Shown piece after piece: positions 1 through 12,010 of a stretch of 64,000 bases of DNA. The DNA is from Hemileia vastatrix (taxonomy: Eukaryota; Basidiomycota; Pucciniomycetes; Pucciniales; Zaghouaniaceae). The first letter of the stretch is position 1. Each line of letters starts with the position of its first letter. The notes under the pieces are model-generated. The model did no database searches. It was not told where the DNA came from and saw nothing but the letters and a program-made list of their open reading frames with translations. Position numbers and translations under genes: made by a program. Where the stretch lies: positions 1,426,001 through 1,490,000 of the forward strand of contig JASXTE010000005.1 of assembly GCA_030280995.1 (NCBI GenBank), given 5' to 3'.

Positions 1-3000
1 TTTCTAGGAATAGAAAGAAACAATTGGACAAAAATCAAGAAAAAATCTCAAGATAAATGAAAATCAACAAAAAAATTATTTATGTAAAGATATTTTCAAT
101 AGGGCTGAGCCTACTTGGCATGCTGGTAACCTCCTGCATGAAGATAAACTGCCAACTTTTTATACTTTTGATTATTCTTTTCTTATTTCTAAAAATAAAA
201 ATCAGAATAAAAATTGTCTGCATAATGAAAAACTAGATAACAATATTTTTGAAAATTCCAATAATTCTGTTTCTAAAAACTTTAAAAAATTTTTTTCAAA
301 AAAATAAAAATAAAAATAAAACTGATAAAATTTCTTAATCTGATTCTAATAATTCTTTTTGTAAAAATTCTGTTACTCTAAATTCTGATGAAGATGAAGA
401 TTCTGTTGATGAAAGGAGCTCAATTCCTCAAGTACATGTGGAAGTGGAAGCGGAAAAATATAAGAAGGTTGCTGTGAAAGTTAAACCAATCAATGAAGCG
501 CTTCCAACTGGATTGAATCTGCCGTTGAAGAGACCACTTTTGTAAAGAGATCCATATGAAACTCCTTTAAGAAAGAATCCGCCTGAATTGTCTGAAACAT
601 CAAGAATTACTTTTGATAGGATTGGTGTTGTAAATTTTGGACCAGAGGGTTGGTTATCTGCTGAGTAGATGAATTTGTTGTTGAATGTGATGGTGTTGAG
701 GGAGAAGGCTAATTCATTTGTGGAAGAAGAGAGGGGTGTTTTAAAGCATTCTTATGGTGAACCTTACAAGATTCCAGTTGTTTGTCATGAACCTTGGCAA
801 CTCAAGCCAATTCCGATTCCTGCTGCTCTTAAAGATGATTATATTGAAGTTGTTAGGGAAAGGATTAGGACTTGAATTTATGAACAATTGTCATCAAGTT
901 ATTCAAGTCCAGTTTTCTGTATCAAGAAGCCTAATGGAAAGCTTAGAGTGGTTCATGATCTTTGGTAATTGAATAGGGTGACTATAAAAGATGCTGGTAT
1001 TCCTCCAAGTGCAGAGGAATTTTTTGATGCTTTTTCTGGAAGGGTATGTTATTGTTTGGGTGATATTATGGGGGGCTATGATGAAAGAGAATTACATCTG
1101 GATTCAAGACCTCTGACAACCTTTGATACTCCTCTTGGACGGTTACAGCTGACTAGATTACCTCAAGGTGCTACTAATTCTGTTGCTGTTTATCAGGCAC
1201 AAATGGCTTGGATTCTTCAAGATGAAATTCCACAGTATGCTGGAATATTTATTGATGATAATGGAATTAAAGGTCCTTCAACTGATTATGATAATGAAGT
1301 GTTGGAGGAGAATCCAGGTATTAGGAGGCTTATTTGGGAGTATGCAGTAACTTTGGAAAGGATGTTTTTTAGGATTGAAGAAGCTGGTTTAACTATTTCC
1401 GGTTCTAAATTTTCTTGTTGTGTTCCAGCTTTAGAGATTCTTGGTCATGAGGTGTGTAGGGAAGGCCAAATTATGTCAAAGAAGAAATTCAACAAAATTC
1501 AATCTTGGCCGAGACCTAGAAACACTACTGAAGTTAGAGGATTTTTGGGAGTATGTGTTTATGTTAGGATGTTTATTAGGGATTTCTAATTATTGGCTAC
1601 TCCATTGAGAAGGTTAACTAGGAAGGATGCTGATTGGGATTGGGATGAAGCTTGTGAAGAAGCTTTTGTTAAGTTGAAGAAGGTGGTTGGTGAAGATATT
1701 ATTCTTCATAAGTTGGATTATGGTGAAGGAGCTGGTAGGATTTATTTAGCTGTTGATTCTAGTCAGCTGGCTGCTGGTGCAGTGCTTTCTCAGATGGATA
1801 AGGGTGGTTATATTAGACCAGTTAGGTATGAATCAGTTTTTTTTACTGAGGTGGAATCAAGATATTCACAACCAAAGTTGGAACTCTGTGGTGTGGCAAA
1901 ATTTTTAAAGAAACTTCAAAATATCTTATGGGGTCAAAATTTTGAACTTCAAGTGGATGCTAAATCTTTAATTCAGATGATTAACTCACCTAGTTTACCT
2001 AATGCTCCAATGACTAGGTGGGTAGCTTTTATTCAACATTTTTCATTCGATTTAGTGCACAGGCCTGGAAAATCTTTCACTATGCCAGATGGATTGTCAA
2101 GAAGACCACCTACAGTAGATGATTCCGATTCAGAAGAGTTTGATGAACATATACCTATAATCAAGGCCAGTATTAAGGGTGCTGAGGACTTTCCATACCT
2201 CCCCCATGAGGTTAAACTGGCTGGTTCTATTTTTGTTGAATTTGATGAAGTTGATGATCTAGTTGATCATGAGGTTTTTGTAGATGAGGATGGTGTGGTT
2301 GTTTGGGATAATTGGAAGTTGGTTAATGGTGTTTATGTTTGGGATCTGAAGGAGGATAGTGGTAGCATGGAAAAATGTTTGAATGAGGTGGATTATGTGA
2401 ATTTCAGCATACAGCCGAATGCTCAGAGAATGATTGCTCATTCAAAAGTGGGAGATATTGGGGACAGGGAGGCTCCTTTGGATGTTGTATTTTTGGATTT
2501 TTCTGATAAAATTTGGGGCCAGACTGGGTTTTATTTTTTAATGGTGAAATATTTGTTGTCTCCGGGAAAACCAGAAGAATGTGATGAAGCTGAATGGGTG
2601 GCTATCAAAAAGAAGTCGCCTGGTTTTTATTTGTCTGGTAGAAGGTTGATGAAAAGAAGACATCCGAATCCTCAAGTTGTTGTATCTCAAAGAAAAGGTC
2701 AAGAATTGGTGATGAAATCTCTTCATGAAGATTTAGGGCATAGGGGCTTTGGAGAAACTTATAAGTGGATTGCTGATAGATTTTGGTGGCCTGGAATGAA
2801 GATGGCTGTTAGATCTTGGGTTCAGTAATGTGAAGAATTTCTGAGAAGAAGTTATTTAAGGGCAAAAGAACTTGGAAATTTTACTGGTGAAAATACTATC
2901 TTTGGAAGGGTTAGTTTGGATGCTGTTCACATCAAGGAAGTTAAATATAAGTACTTGATTGTGGCAAGGGATGATTTGTCTGGTTGGGTTGAGGCTGTCC

Positions 3001-3787
3001 CTCTTATTAGTTTATCTGCTAAAAATGTAACAGAATTTTTGATGAAGAAATGGGTGTATAGGTATGGTGTTATGAAGTTGGTAACTGTTGATGGCGGCTC
3101 TGAGTTTGGTGCAGACTTCAAGGAAGCTGTTTCAAAAATTGGCTCAAAGGTTAGGGTGGCGACCCCATATTATCCTGAAGCAGAAGGAATGGTTGAAAGG
3201 GGGCATCAAGTTATTAAGGATGCTTTGGTTGAAATGTGTGGAAAGAGTGCTGAAAAGTGGAGGCATTATTTACCCCTTGTTTTATTTGCTGACAGGATTA
3301 CCACCAAGAGGAAAACTGGTTCTTCTCCTTATGAATTAGTTTTTGGTCAGAAAGCTGTTTTACCAGTTGATCTTGAAGCTGAATCTTATCTTGGTGTTGA
3401 TTGTGATGTAGTCAAAACTACTGAAGATTTGCTCTGTGCTGCAATTCAACAGTTAGAAAAGAAGGAGGAATATTTGGAGAAGTCATACAATAGGATGATC
3501 AAGATCAGGGATCAGTCTGTCAGGTATTGGGATCAAAGAATGGCTCATAGACTCAGGAAGCCTTTGAGGCCTGGTGATATGGTGTTGGTGTATAATAGGT
3601 GTTTGGAAAGTCAGTGGGGGAAAATGTTTGCTGATAGATGGAATGGACCATATAGGATTAGAGAACAGGTTTCTGGTGGTTCATATGTTTTGGAAGAACT
3701 GGATGGTGTTGTCTTAAAGAAGAGGGTAGCTTCTGATCAAGTGAAGAAGTTTTACCCTAGGGGCACAAAGAGTGCTGAAGTTTGACT
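1..3787 (+). pseudogene. Gypsy pol of element 1 (RT, RNase H, integrase), broken by stop codons
   Basis: Retrotransposon polyprotein cut by the window start. From about 339 to the terminal stop at 3785 one reading frame runs without any frameshift, but it is broken by in-frame stops at 336, 543, 666, 873, 966, 1587 and 2826. Seen in order: an RT with FIDDN at about 1250 (catalytic DD kept); RNase H with VDSS, ELCG and VDAK at about 1750-1970; the integrase zinc region (LHEDLGH, near 2725), whose second CxxC Cys is replaced (CEEF); and the integrase core with D in DAVHIKE, D in VDGGSEFG and E in EGMVERGHQ, then a basic C-terminus. The first 300 bp also look coding (EPTWHAGNLLHEDK) but in another frame. 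The RT resembles the basidiomycete Gypsy lineage with FIDD instead of YIDD. The protein cannot be made as it stands. Confidence 0.88.
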
Positions 3788-5249
3788 CTGAAATGAGGAT
3801 AAACTACAACATCAATCTTTTAGGAAATCTCACAGTATTTCAAAAAATCAATCATTACTCCAATTTTAAAATTTCATTATGTGGTGAAAATATGAGGGGG
3901 AAACAAATTTTGTTAGGAGTGTTCACAGGGGAACCTTCTAGATTTTATATTGGCAAGTTTGGGGGTAATTGATGAGTTGGCAGCTCTATTCACAATTACC
4001 CCATAATGTTCATTTCCAACCCTTCTCTGTTTCTAGTTGAATCCTGGCTTTGTTTTTTGTTATATAGGTAGTCCTCTATGACTATAAACTGGAACCTTAC
4101 GTCAACACAGCACAATCTTTTGGAAGTCTGGATTCAAGAATTTTGTTTTGTTTCATTTTTTTTGTTGTATTGGGGTGGATGATCACTTGTGGTCTCCAAT
4201 CATTTTTACAAATTGTAGGGAGCCCACCCAGTGATCATTAGTTTGTTTCCTTGATTTTCATTAAATTATCATTTTTCAAATCTTCAAATTTTCAAAATTT
4301 AATTTTTTTTTTTAAAAAAAAAAAATTATTTTCAAAAAAAAAAATTATTATTTTCAAAAATAATTTTTTTTCAAAAATTTCATTTTATGTTATATTTTTA
4401 ATTTTTCTTTCCTGTGTATCCACAATCAAGGTGCACTTGGATGTGGGTATGATGTCAGGGGTTCGGCTCATCCAGATGGCTGGGGGACATCTTTTATTTT
4501 TTTTATTTATCTTTAATTTTATTTCTCTTTTTCTTTTATTATATATTTGTTTTATTTATTCTGCTAGTCCATCAAGACTTAAAACTGAAATTCTTTTCAA
4601 GATCATTTATGATGGGTCCTAAACTTCAAGACCATGGAAAACTGAAGATGTCAATAAAACTAGGAATTATAATGGTCAAGATTTGAGGAGGATTTCTTTT
4701 AGTTAGAAGTGTTCATTGGGGAACCTTCTAGATTTTATATTGGCAAGTTTGGGGGTAATTGATGAGTTGGCAATTTTATACACAATTACCCCACAAAGTT
4801 TGTTTATATGCTTTATTGTTTATAGGTTGATCTCTAGCATTGGTTTTGTGATGCAGGTGGAAGTCCTCTAAGACTATAAACTGGTTATTTTTGCGCTTGA
4901 TGACTCAAGAAAACTCAAGTGGAGGTTGTTTTTGGAAATTGGAGGACCTCATGGTGATGTCCAGATCATTGCAGTTCTGGCTCAGTGGAGATGAAATCCC
5001 ACTCTCTTAATTTTCTTTTTTTTGTTGGAGGTGAATGGTAGAGGAGTTTGGAGGACCTCATGGCTGTGTCTAGATTATTGCAGTTCTAGCTCAGTAGGTT
5101 TTAAAGCCTACTCTTTCATACTCAGTGGATTGAAGCATCAAAAATCAAGTGGAGTCATATTTAGAAGCAAAATTTTTATTTAAATGATGGTGGAAAAGTT
5201 TTTTATGTGATTCAGAATGGAATGGGGACATTCCATATTGGAGGGAGGA
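3788..5249 (+). other. 3' noncoding region of Gypsy element 1, with repeated modules
   Basis: No gene is seen. The region holds two copies of a hairpin module (3962-4002 and 4752-4792; arms GGGGTAATTG and CAATTACCCC), each followed about 70 nt later by a motif of the type AGTCCTCTATGACTATAAACTGG (4070 and 4863; a further one at 4563). It also holds an inverted repeat around TGATCACT and AGTGATCA (about 4178-4241), a GTGCACTTGGATGTGG module near 4412-4492, two direct copies of a GGAGGACCTCATGG block (about 4943 and 5050), and the purine tract before the LTR. Most of these modules recur in the 3' region of element 2. Confidence 0.7.
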
Positions 5250-7379
5250 TGTGGCATTCCAAATCTGGGTAGGCTACTTAGGTGAAAATTTGATTGGACC
5301 TTGGTTGGATGAAAATCATGGTGTTAGCAGGTGTTAATTTGATTGAAGGGAGTTAACTGAATTTTTTTTTGGGTGGATTTATGGTGATTTTTGGAGGATT
5401 TATGGTGATTTTTTGGAGGATTTATGGTGTTTTGGAATGGATATATGTTGGTATTCCTATTGTTATTTGATGGTTTCATGGATTGGGTATTGGTTTTACT
5501 GGATTTTCTAGGGCTCTCTTGGTATTTTTGGTGGATTCAGTGTGCTCATGGAGTAGCCATTTTATTTCCGGTGCGCTCCAGTGCACTACGGTTTGCTCCA
5601 GTGATTTTCTGGTGCAAAAGCGAAGTCACTGTGGCAAAGTTTGGTCACTGTAGAAAAGTCTGATCACCAGTGCAAATTATGGTCACTGTTCCAAAAGTTT
5701 GGCTATTGTGGCAAAATTTGGTTAGAAAGTTATTATGCTTACTAGATCTATAGTTTATTGTAGATCATATGCATGTAGGGTATTGTTGGAAAGGTCTGGA
5801 GCAGGAGAATCTTATGGGAGGGGAGAATCTTAGTCTTCTACATGTTTTTGTCTTTAATTTTCAATAATAGGGGGTTTTTTTTGATAATTAACAATATTTA
5901 ACATATAACAACAATTATAATAAAATATATCAACATATAGGGTACCATTGGATAGCTCTCATCTGGGGGTGACTAAAATTTATTTCTTTTTTTATAAATT
6001 TATAAAATAAAAATATAATAAAGAACACTCTTTAATTTTGGTGGGAAACTGGGTAAATCTGGGGCAGACCTTTAATAAGGCACCTTTGAACAGATCATTC
6101 CAAGGGTAGTTTCTGGGGTACTTTACTGTACTTTTCAGTCTCTGGGGCAAGTGTTGCGGCTTGTTCTAAGTATTTGCTGTGACTTGTATCAGTGTAATCT
6201 GGTATTAGGTATTTGTTTTGGGGGTGTAATCATCTATTGCACTTATTTTTTTCTATATTATAGGTTTACAACACTTTCAAAGTCTTTCTCTCAGATTTTC
6301 AACTTATCCAACTCTTCAAGCAGATCTTCAAGCTTAGTTGATTGAATCTTACGTTTACTTAGAGGGACAGGGATTTCTTTTTGTTTTTCCAACTCCCTTG
6401 GATTCTGCCTGCAGCAAGGTGACTGTAGGAGTCTACTCTACACCAGTTTTTCTATATATATTATATGTCTTGATAATATTTTTCATATTCTAAGTTTTAA
6501 GGGGTCATTTCCTCATTCTTCAGTTACAAAAGATAGCTATTTAATTTTTTTTTGTGTTTTACGGGCTAACCTTAAGTCTTAGGGTTAAGTACTTAGTACC
6601 ATTTGATAGGGCTAATTTAGATCTATATTTCATGTCTCAATGTTGTTATAGTTTAATTCCGTGTTTTAAGGGTTTTAGTAGTTGTAGTTAATTTTTCTAA
6701 GTAGATTAGGTATTTTTATTGGTTTTCTGGCTTCAGGGAGGCCGGGCCGCTTCAGGCGGCACCTCTGAAGTTGGGTGGCCCACCCGCCTTTGTTTTAGAA
6801 GGTTGGGGAGCGCTTCTGGAGGGTTTTTTATTCAATTTGGCTGGTACAGGCGCCAAATTCATTGGTTTGCATGGGCTCTTAGATAGTGGTCTGTGTGTAC
6901 ATAGTGAATAAGACAGTTTGGGGCAACTTTAATTGTCATACAACCATCAAGAGGTGATATCCTTGTTCCTCACTCAGTTTTCAGTGTTTTTGGCCACAAT
7001 TGGCTGTGTTTGTTGCAAGGTTAGTTCTTCATTTAACTCAACTTTGGAAACAAGTTCTCTGGTATAGTCTTGCAAGCTATATCAAGTTTTATTGCTGTCT
7101 CTGGTGTGGATTTGCAGCCTACATCAAGTATCTTTGCTTTCTCTGGTGTGGACATTGGTCTACATTTCAGTTCTTTGGTCTGGTAGTCTGTCTGGGGACT
7201 TCTTTCTTGGCTCATCAAGCAGTCAAGTGTGTTGAAAAAGGGGCTTTAGCAAACAGGAAGCAATTTACTTTAGCAAGTAAATCTCACTCTATTTTTTTAA
7301 AGGGACAGGGGATTTTCTCTCTGGTTTTCTCCAACTCCCTTGGTCAAGGCCTATAGCTAGTACTATAGGATTGTCTAAA
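5250..7379 (+). repeat. Shared (middle) Gypsy LTR
   Basis: Begins TGTGGCATTCC after a purine tract and ends ATTGTCTAAA just before the primer-binding-like TGGCGC at 7384. At 2130 bp it is about 700 bp longer than the right LTR (15750-17179). Its 3' 930 bp match that LTR closely, while its 5' 1.2 kb match only over the first 20 bp or so. A second LTR-end-like block (AACTCCCTTGG ... CTCTACA) lies at 6390-6447, so this may be two LTRs fused or an LTR with an internal duplication. Within 7060-7150 a block of about 55 bp (ATCAAGT...TCTCTGGTGTGGA) is tandemly repeated. Confidence 0.65.
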
Positions 7380-7470
7380 TTTCTGGCGCTCAATGTGAGG
7401 TAGAACTTGCTAGTTCTTTGGAATCTCTGTTTTCTTTGGTTGGATCTTTTTGGTGTTTTGGTCTGGAGGA

Positions 7471-8560
7471 ATGGCTTCTGGTTCCTCTATTCCTGTGGTG
7501 ACTGTCAGTGGGGGAGATGGTCCTCCTGCTGTGATGGTCAAGGAGTGTGTAAGGATTAAAACTTGGGATGGTACCAAGGTTAATTGGGAGGATGTCAAGT
7601 GGTTTCTGGAGAAGTATGAAACTGCTGCTGGTGTGGATGGTGCTTCTTACCTGGACATGGTGAAGCAGATTATCCTCTTCATTGGTGATAGGGCAGTGGA
7701 GAAGGAGGTTGTGGCCATGACTGGCTACAAGAAGAGGGATTGGAAGTTATTGTGTAGGGAGATGGTAGATAGATGGGGTGTCAGGTTCACTATGGTGGAT
7801 CTGAACAAGGTTGTCAGTGAATGGCAATCTTATGGTGGTGTTGGTAGCTTGCATAGTTACAGAAAGTTTCTGCTACAGTTTGATCCTATGGTGGAACACT
7901 TGGTGGAAGTGGAGGAGCTGGCACATGAAAATGCTGCCAAGGATGTTTTTTGGTCTGCCCTGGCTAGAGATGTTAGGATGGATGTGTTGAAGAAGCTGTC
8001 AAGGAAGGACTTGATGAAGACTCTTTCTAATGGGGACTAGAAGCTTCCTGCCTTGGATAAGGTGAAGGAGGCTGTTGAGGCCCATTTGAAGTTATTGGCT
8101 GTGGACACCTATCAGGAAGGGTGTGCAAAATATTTCAGCAAAGTCAGTGAGGCTTTGGCTGAAGAGGAAGTTAGGGTGAAGAAGGAGGAGAAGAATATGG
8201 TGCAGGTTCCCAAACAGGAGAGGGACCCAGTGGTGGAGCAGTTGGCTGATCTCACAAAGCAGCTGAATATTTTTGTTCAGGAGGCTAAGAAGGTCAATAA
8301 GGCACCTTCTCAGCCTAGAGATTTTGATAGGAGGGCTGGTAGGAGTGATCCTTGGGTCTGCTCTTATTACAGCAGAAGGGGGCACAGGTCCAATGATTGT
8401 TGGGTATTGAACAGAGATGTGTCTGAAGGAAAGGTGGAGTTTGATGGCAGAGTTTTCAAGTTCCCTGAAGGTTCATTTGTGAAGCCCAATGAGGGGAAGG
8501 CTCCTGTTTATTTGGTCAGGAGAAGGGGTGGTCTCAGTCAAAGGAAGCCCCTAAAGATAA
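7471..8560 (+). pseudogene. Gypsy element 2 gag (capsid and zinc knuckle)
   Basis: Starts at the ATG at 7471 (MASGSSIPVVTV). One frame runs to about 8520 and is broken by a single TAG at 8038, where Trp or Gln would fit. Helical capsid-like sequence occupies the first 190 residues, followed by a Lys/Glu-rich stretch and a CCHC-type knuckle near 8360-8400 reading CSYYSRRGHRSNDC. The second Cys is Tyr, so zinc binding should be impaired. After PVYLVRRRGG the frame is lost at a deletion junction that joins gag directly to sequence normally lying after RNase H. Protease, RT and RNase H are missing altogether. Non-autonomous. Confidence 0.82.
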
Positions 8561-10187
8561 AGATTCTGAGGCTGAAGAGTTTGTTGAAGATGTTCCAGTG
8601 GTTAGGGCCAGCACAAAGGGTGCTGAAGATTTTTCTGACCTCCCCCAAGAGGCTAAACTGGCTGGATCTGATCTTGATTCTGGTGATCAGGATGTTTTTG
8701 TTGATAAAGATGGAGTTGTTGTTTGGGACAGATCAAATTTGGAAAATGGTGTCTTTGTTAGTGAACTGGATTCTCACAACGTTCAGTGGAAAGAGAAGGA
8801 CGTGCCAAAATTTAAGGATTGGTATCCTGGTTGGACTGCTCAATTGGCTCATATTCACACTGGTGATTTTGATGGCAGAATTGAACCCTTGGATGTTGTT
8901 TTGTTGGATTTTGAAGATGAGACCTGGGATAAGTCTGGGTTTTATTTTATTTTGGTGGAATATCTGCTGACCTTGGAGAGGCAAGATAGTTGTGATGATG
9001 ATACTTGGTTGGCAATTAAGAATAAGAGTCCTGGATTTTATGTTTCAGGAAGAAGGTTGATGAGGAGGAGACATCCTAATCCTCAAGTTGTGGTGACTCA
9101 GAAGAAGGGTCAAAAAGTTTTGTTGAAGTCTTTGCATAAAGACCTTGGTCATAGAGGCTTTGGGGAGACTTATAGAAGAGTAGCTGAAAGATTTGGGTGG
9201 CCAGGTATGAAGTTGGCTGTGCAGGGTTGGGTTCAATCTTGTGAGGAATGTCAAAGAAGAAGTCACTTGAAACCTAAAGAGGTCAGCCATGCTACTGGTG
9301 AAACAACTGTTTTTGGAAGAGTCAGTCTGGATGCTGTCCATATTAAAGAGGGCAGGTATAAATACTTAATTGATGCCAGGGATGATTTGTCTGGTTGGGT
9401 TGAGGCAGTGCCTCTAATTAATTTGACTTTCAAGAATGTGGAAGATTTTTTGAAGAAGGAGTGGATTTATAGGTATGGGTTGATGAAGTTGGTGACTGTT
9501 GATGGCGGGCCAGATTTTGGCGCAGAATTTAAAGAAGCTGTGGCTAGTGTTGGTTCTAAGGTTAGAGTGGCTACACCTTATTATCCTGAAGCTGAAGGCA
9601 TGGTTGAAAGAGGCCATCAAGTTATCAAGAATGCTTTGGTAAAGTTTTGTGGGGATAGTTTTGAAAAATGGAGGCATTATTTACCCTTGGTGTTATTTTC
9701 TGATAGGGTCACTGTGAAGAGAACAACTGGCTATTCTCCTTATGAGTTAATGTTTGGTCAGAAAGCTGTTCTACCAGTGGACTTGGAAGCTGTCTCTTAT
9801 CTTGGAATTGATTGGGATGAGGTGCACTCAACAGAAAAATTTCTCTGTGCCAGGATGCAACAGTTTGAATGTAGAGAGGAATGTCAAGAGAAGGAATACT
9901 CTAGAATGATGAAGATTAGGAATCAATCAGTCAGATACTGGGACAAGAAGTTGGCTCATAGACTCAGGAATCCCTTGAAACCTGGCTGTTTGGTTTTGGT
10001 TTATAATAGAAGTTTGGAGAGTCAGTGGGGAAAAATGTTTGCTGACAGATGGAATGGACCTTATAGAGTCAAATCTCAGGCATCTGGAAGTTCTTATGTT
10101 TTCAAAGAGTTGGATGGTGCAGTCTTAAAGAAGAGAGTGGCTGAAGACCAGGTGAAGAGGTTCTATCCCAGAGGCACTAGACATTAA
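8560..10187 (+). CDS. Gypsy integrase, intact catalytic and zinc motifs (element 2)
   Basis: An open frame of more than 529 codons that closely parallels the last part of element 1 pol, from the acidic linker (KGAEDFSDLPQEAKLAG) to the end. The zinc domain is complete: LHKDLGHRGF gives two His and SCEECQRR gives two Cys. The core has D in LDAVHIKEG, D in VDGGPDFG and E in EGMVERGHQV, and a C-terminal domain with NRSLESQWGKMFADRW follows. All HHCC and DDE residues are present, unlike in element 1. No start of its own is obvious. Before the deletion it would have been the end of Pol, so it may now be untranslated or read from an internal AUG (8598 falls in MVRAS). An integrase able to act in trans is possible, but that is inference. 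Confidence 0.8.
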
Positions 10188-10869
10188 GAAGATTGACTCC
10201 GCGATGAGGATAAACTATGGAACGTTCTTTAAATTTTGGAATTTTTGGTGTTGAAGAGCAACTTTTGTGTTGGAAATTTTTTGTTAGAAGGTACCCATGG
10301 GTGGGGCTTCTAGATTTTATCTTGGCAAGTGTAGGGGTAACTGATGGGCTGGCTGCTTTGTAGAACAGTTACCCCAGATTGTCTGTTTATTTGGTTGAAC
10401 CCTAGTATTGGTTTCTTTTCACAGGTTTAAGTCCTCTATGACTTTAAACTGGAATTTCCTTTGGTTTTCATGTGCTGGACTCTTCACTCTTATTGTTTTT
10501 GGTTTATTGTGTTGGATGTTGTGTTTTTGTTAGAAGGTACCCAGGGGGGCTTCTAGATTTTATTTTGGAAAGTGTGGGGGTAACTGATGGGCTGGCTGCT
10601 TTGTAGAACAGTTACCCCAGATTGTCTGTTTATTTGGTTGAACCCTAGTATTGGTTTCTTTTCACAGGTTTAAGTCCTCTATGACTTTAAACTGGAATTT
10701 CCTTTGGTTTTCATGTGCTGGACTCTTCACTCTTATTGTTTTTGGTTTATTGTGTTGGATGTTGTGTTTTTGTTAGAAGGTACCCAGGGGGGCTTCTAGA
10801 TTTTATTTTGGAAAGTGTGGGGGTAACTGATGAGCTGGCTGCTCTGGAGAACAGTTACCCCATAATGTC
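10188..10869 (+). repeat. 3' region of Gypsy element 2: tandem copies of a 245-bp hairpin module
   Basis: A unit of about 243-246 bp starts at 10283, 10529 and 10772 (GTTAGAAGGTACCC), making two full copies and one that is interrupted. Each unit holds a hairpin with arms GGGGTAACTG and CAGTTACCCC (10334-10375, 10577-10618, 10820-10861), then TTCTTTTCACAG and the motif AGTCCTCTATGACTTTAAAC. The third unit is cut by the solo LTR at 10870 and resumes at 12011 with TTTATTATTCAG and AGTCCACTATGACTTTAAAC at 12080. Confidence 0.85.
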
Positions 10870-12010
10870 TGTCGGTCAGTCGTCTAGAAGAGATAAGAGA
10901 AGAGGGAAGAAAAGAGAGGAGGACAAGAAGGAGATAGTAGTGTAGAAATAAAAGAAATAAAAACAATTGAAATTATCTAATTTATTTGAGAGAAAGCAAC
11001 GACGAGTGATTTGAGAGGTGACAACAAATTGGTTTTATTAATATTAATATTATTTAAGTAAAAGTTCTGCGCGGCAAGCACTATAATTACTATCAGACTT
11101 AAGGCAACCTTTAAATTGTTATTTAGAACTTTTAATTAGAATTTAATACTAATAAAAATAATAATAAGCGTAATAAATTTATCTTTAAATTGTTGAGTGT
11201 GTAATAAGTGATGATGCTACAGGGGATTATCCAAGACCCTTTTATAGGCAATGGGTCCTCTGAAGCGCCACTATGTTTGTAAATACAATAGTTAGAATAG
11301 AATAAAACAAATATATCAAAGAGTAAATGAAACATAACAATGTAGAGAAAAACATGAAACAAATAATTAAAACCCCAATTAAGAATCCAATTTTCCCGCC
11401 ATTAATTCCCAAATCAGTAAGTAAAAATAGTGAATAACTAAACAAGATTGGAACATAGGAACTATGAGAAAAATAATTCCAAACAGATGGTACAGTCTGA
11501 TTTAAGGATATTTTAAGTGAAACAAAAAAAATACTTTGACACAACAAAACATGTAATTATTCTCAATTTAGTATAAATTACTTAATTGGTTTTTCCTGAC
11601 ATAATTAAGGGTCAAAAGAAGCGTCATTAATTATTTTTTAGTATTATATGAAAGGTGTTATTTAATATATAAATTTAAATAATTAATTTAAATATATTAT
11701 AAGTCAATTTTACGCTTATAATTATAATATATGTTTTTTCAATTAATTAAATATAAATTTATAATTATTAAGTAACATAAAAATGCGCCATTATTTGTAG
11801 AATATATTATATTATGTTTAATTTAAATGTATATAAAAATTTATATAACCAATAAAATTAATATAACACTTGTATATAATAAAATACTTATATAATTTTA
11901 TTATGCAATAAAATAATAATTTATATTCATTAAATACCATTCTTACCCACACTTTCAGGTTTTATAAGTTACATATCATTTACTGGACTCCTGGAATAGC
12001 CTGGCTGACA
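10870..12010 (-). mobile_element. Solo LTR of the copy-A Gypsy family, reverse orientation
   Basis: Begins TGTCGGTCAGTCGTCTAGAA and ends CCTGGCTGACA, the reverse complement of the LTRs at 20681-21797 and 28672-29790. It is flanked on both sides by ATGTC (10865-10869 and 12011-12015), a 5-bp target duplication. Length 1141 bp. A TATA-like element (reverse of TATAAAAGG) lies near 11237. It inserted inside a repeat module of Gypsy element 2. No internal region is left, so it arose by LTR-LTR recombination. Confidence 0.92.

Noticed and set aside
4251..4622. 123-codon plus-strand frame in the 3' region of Gypsy element 1
   Set aside because: Made of Phe/Lys/Ile runs from T- and A-rich sequence and overlapping the repeated modules; no protein character.
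7000..7356. 118-codon frame repeated at 16461-16943
   Set aside because: Both lie in the homologous LTR parts; the duplication explains the similarity. Codon content is set by the internal tandem repeat.
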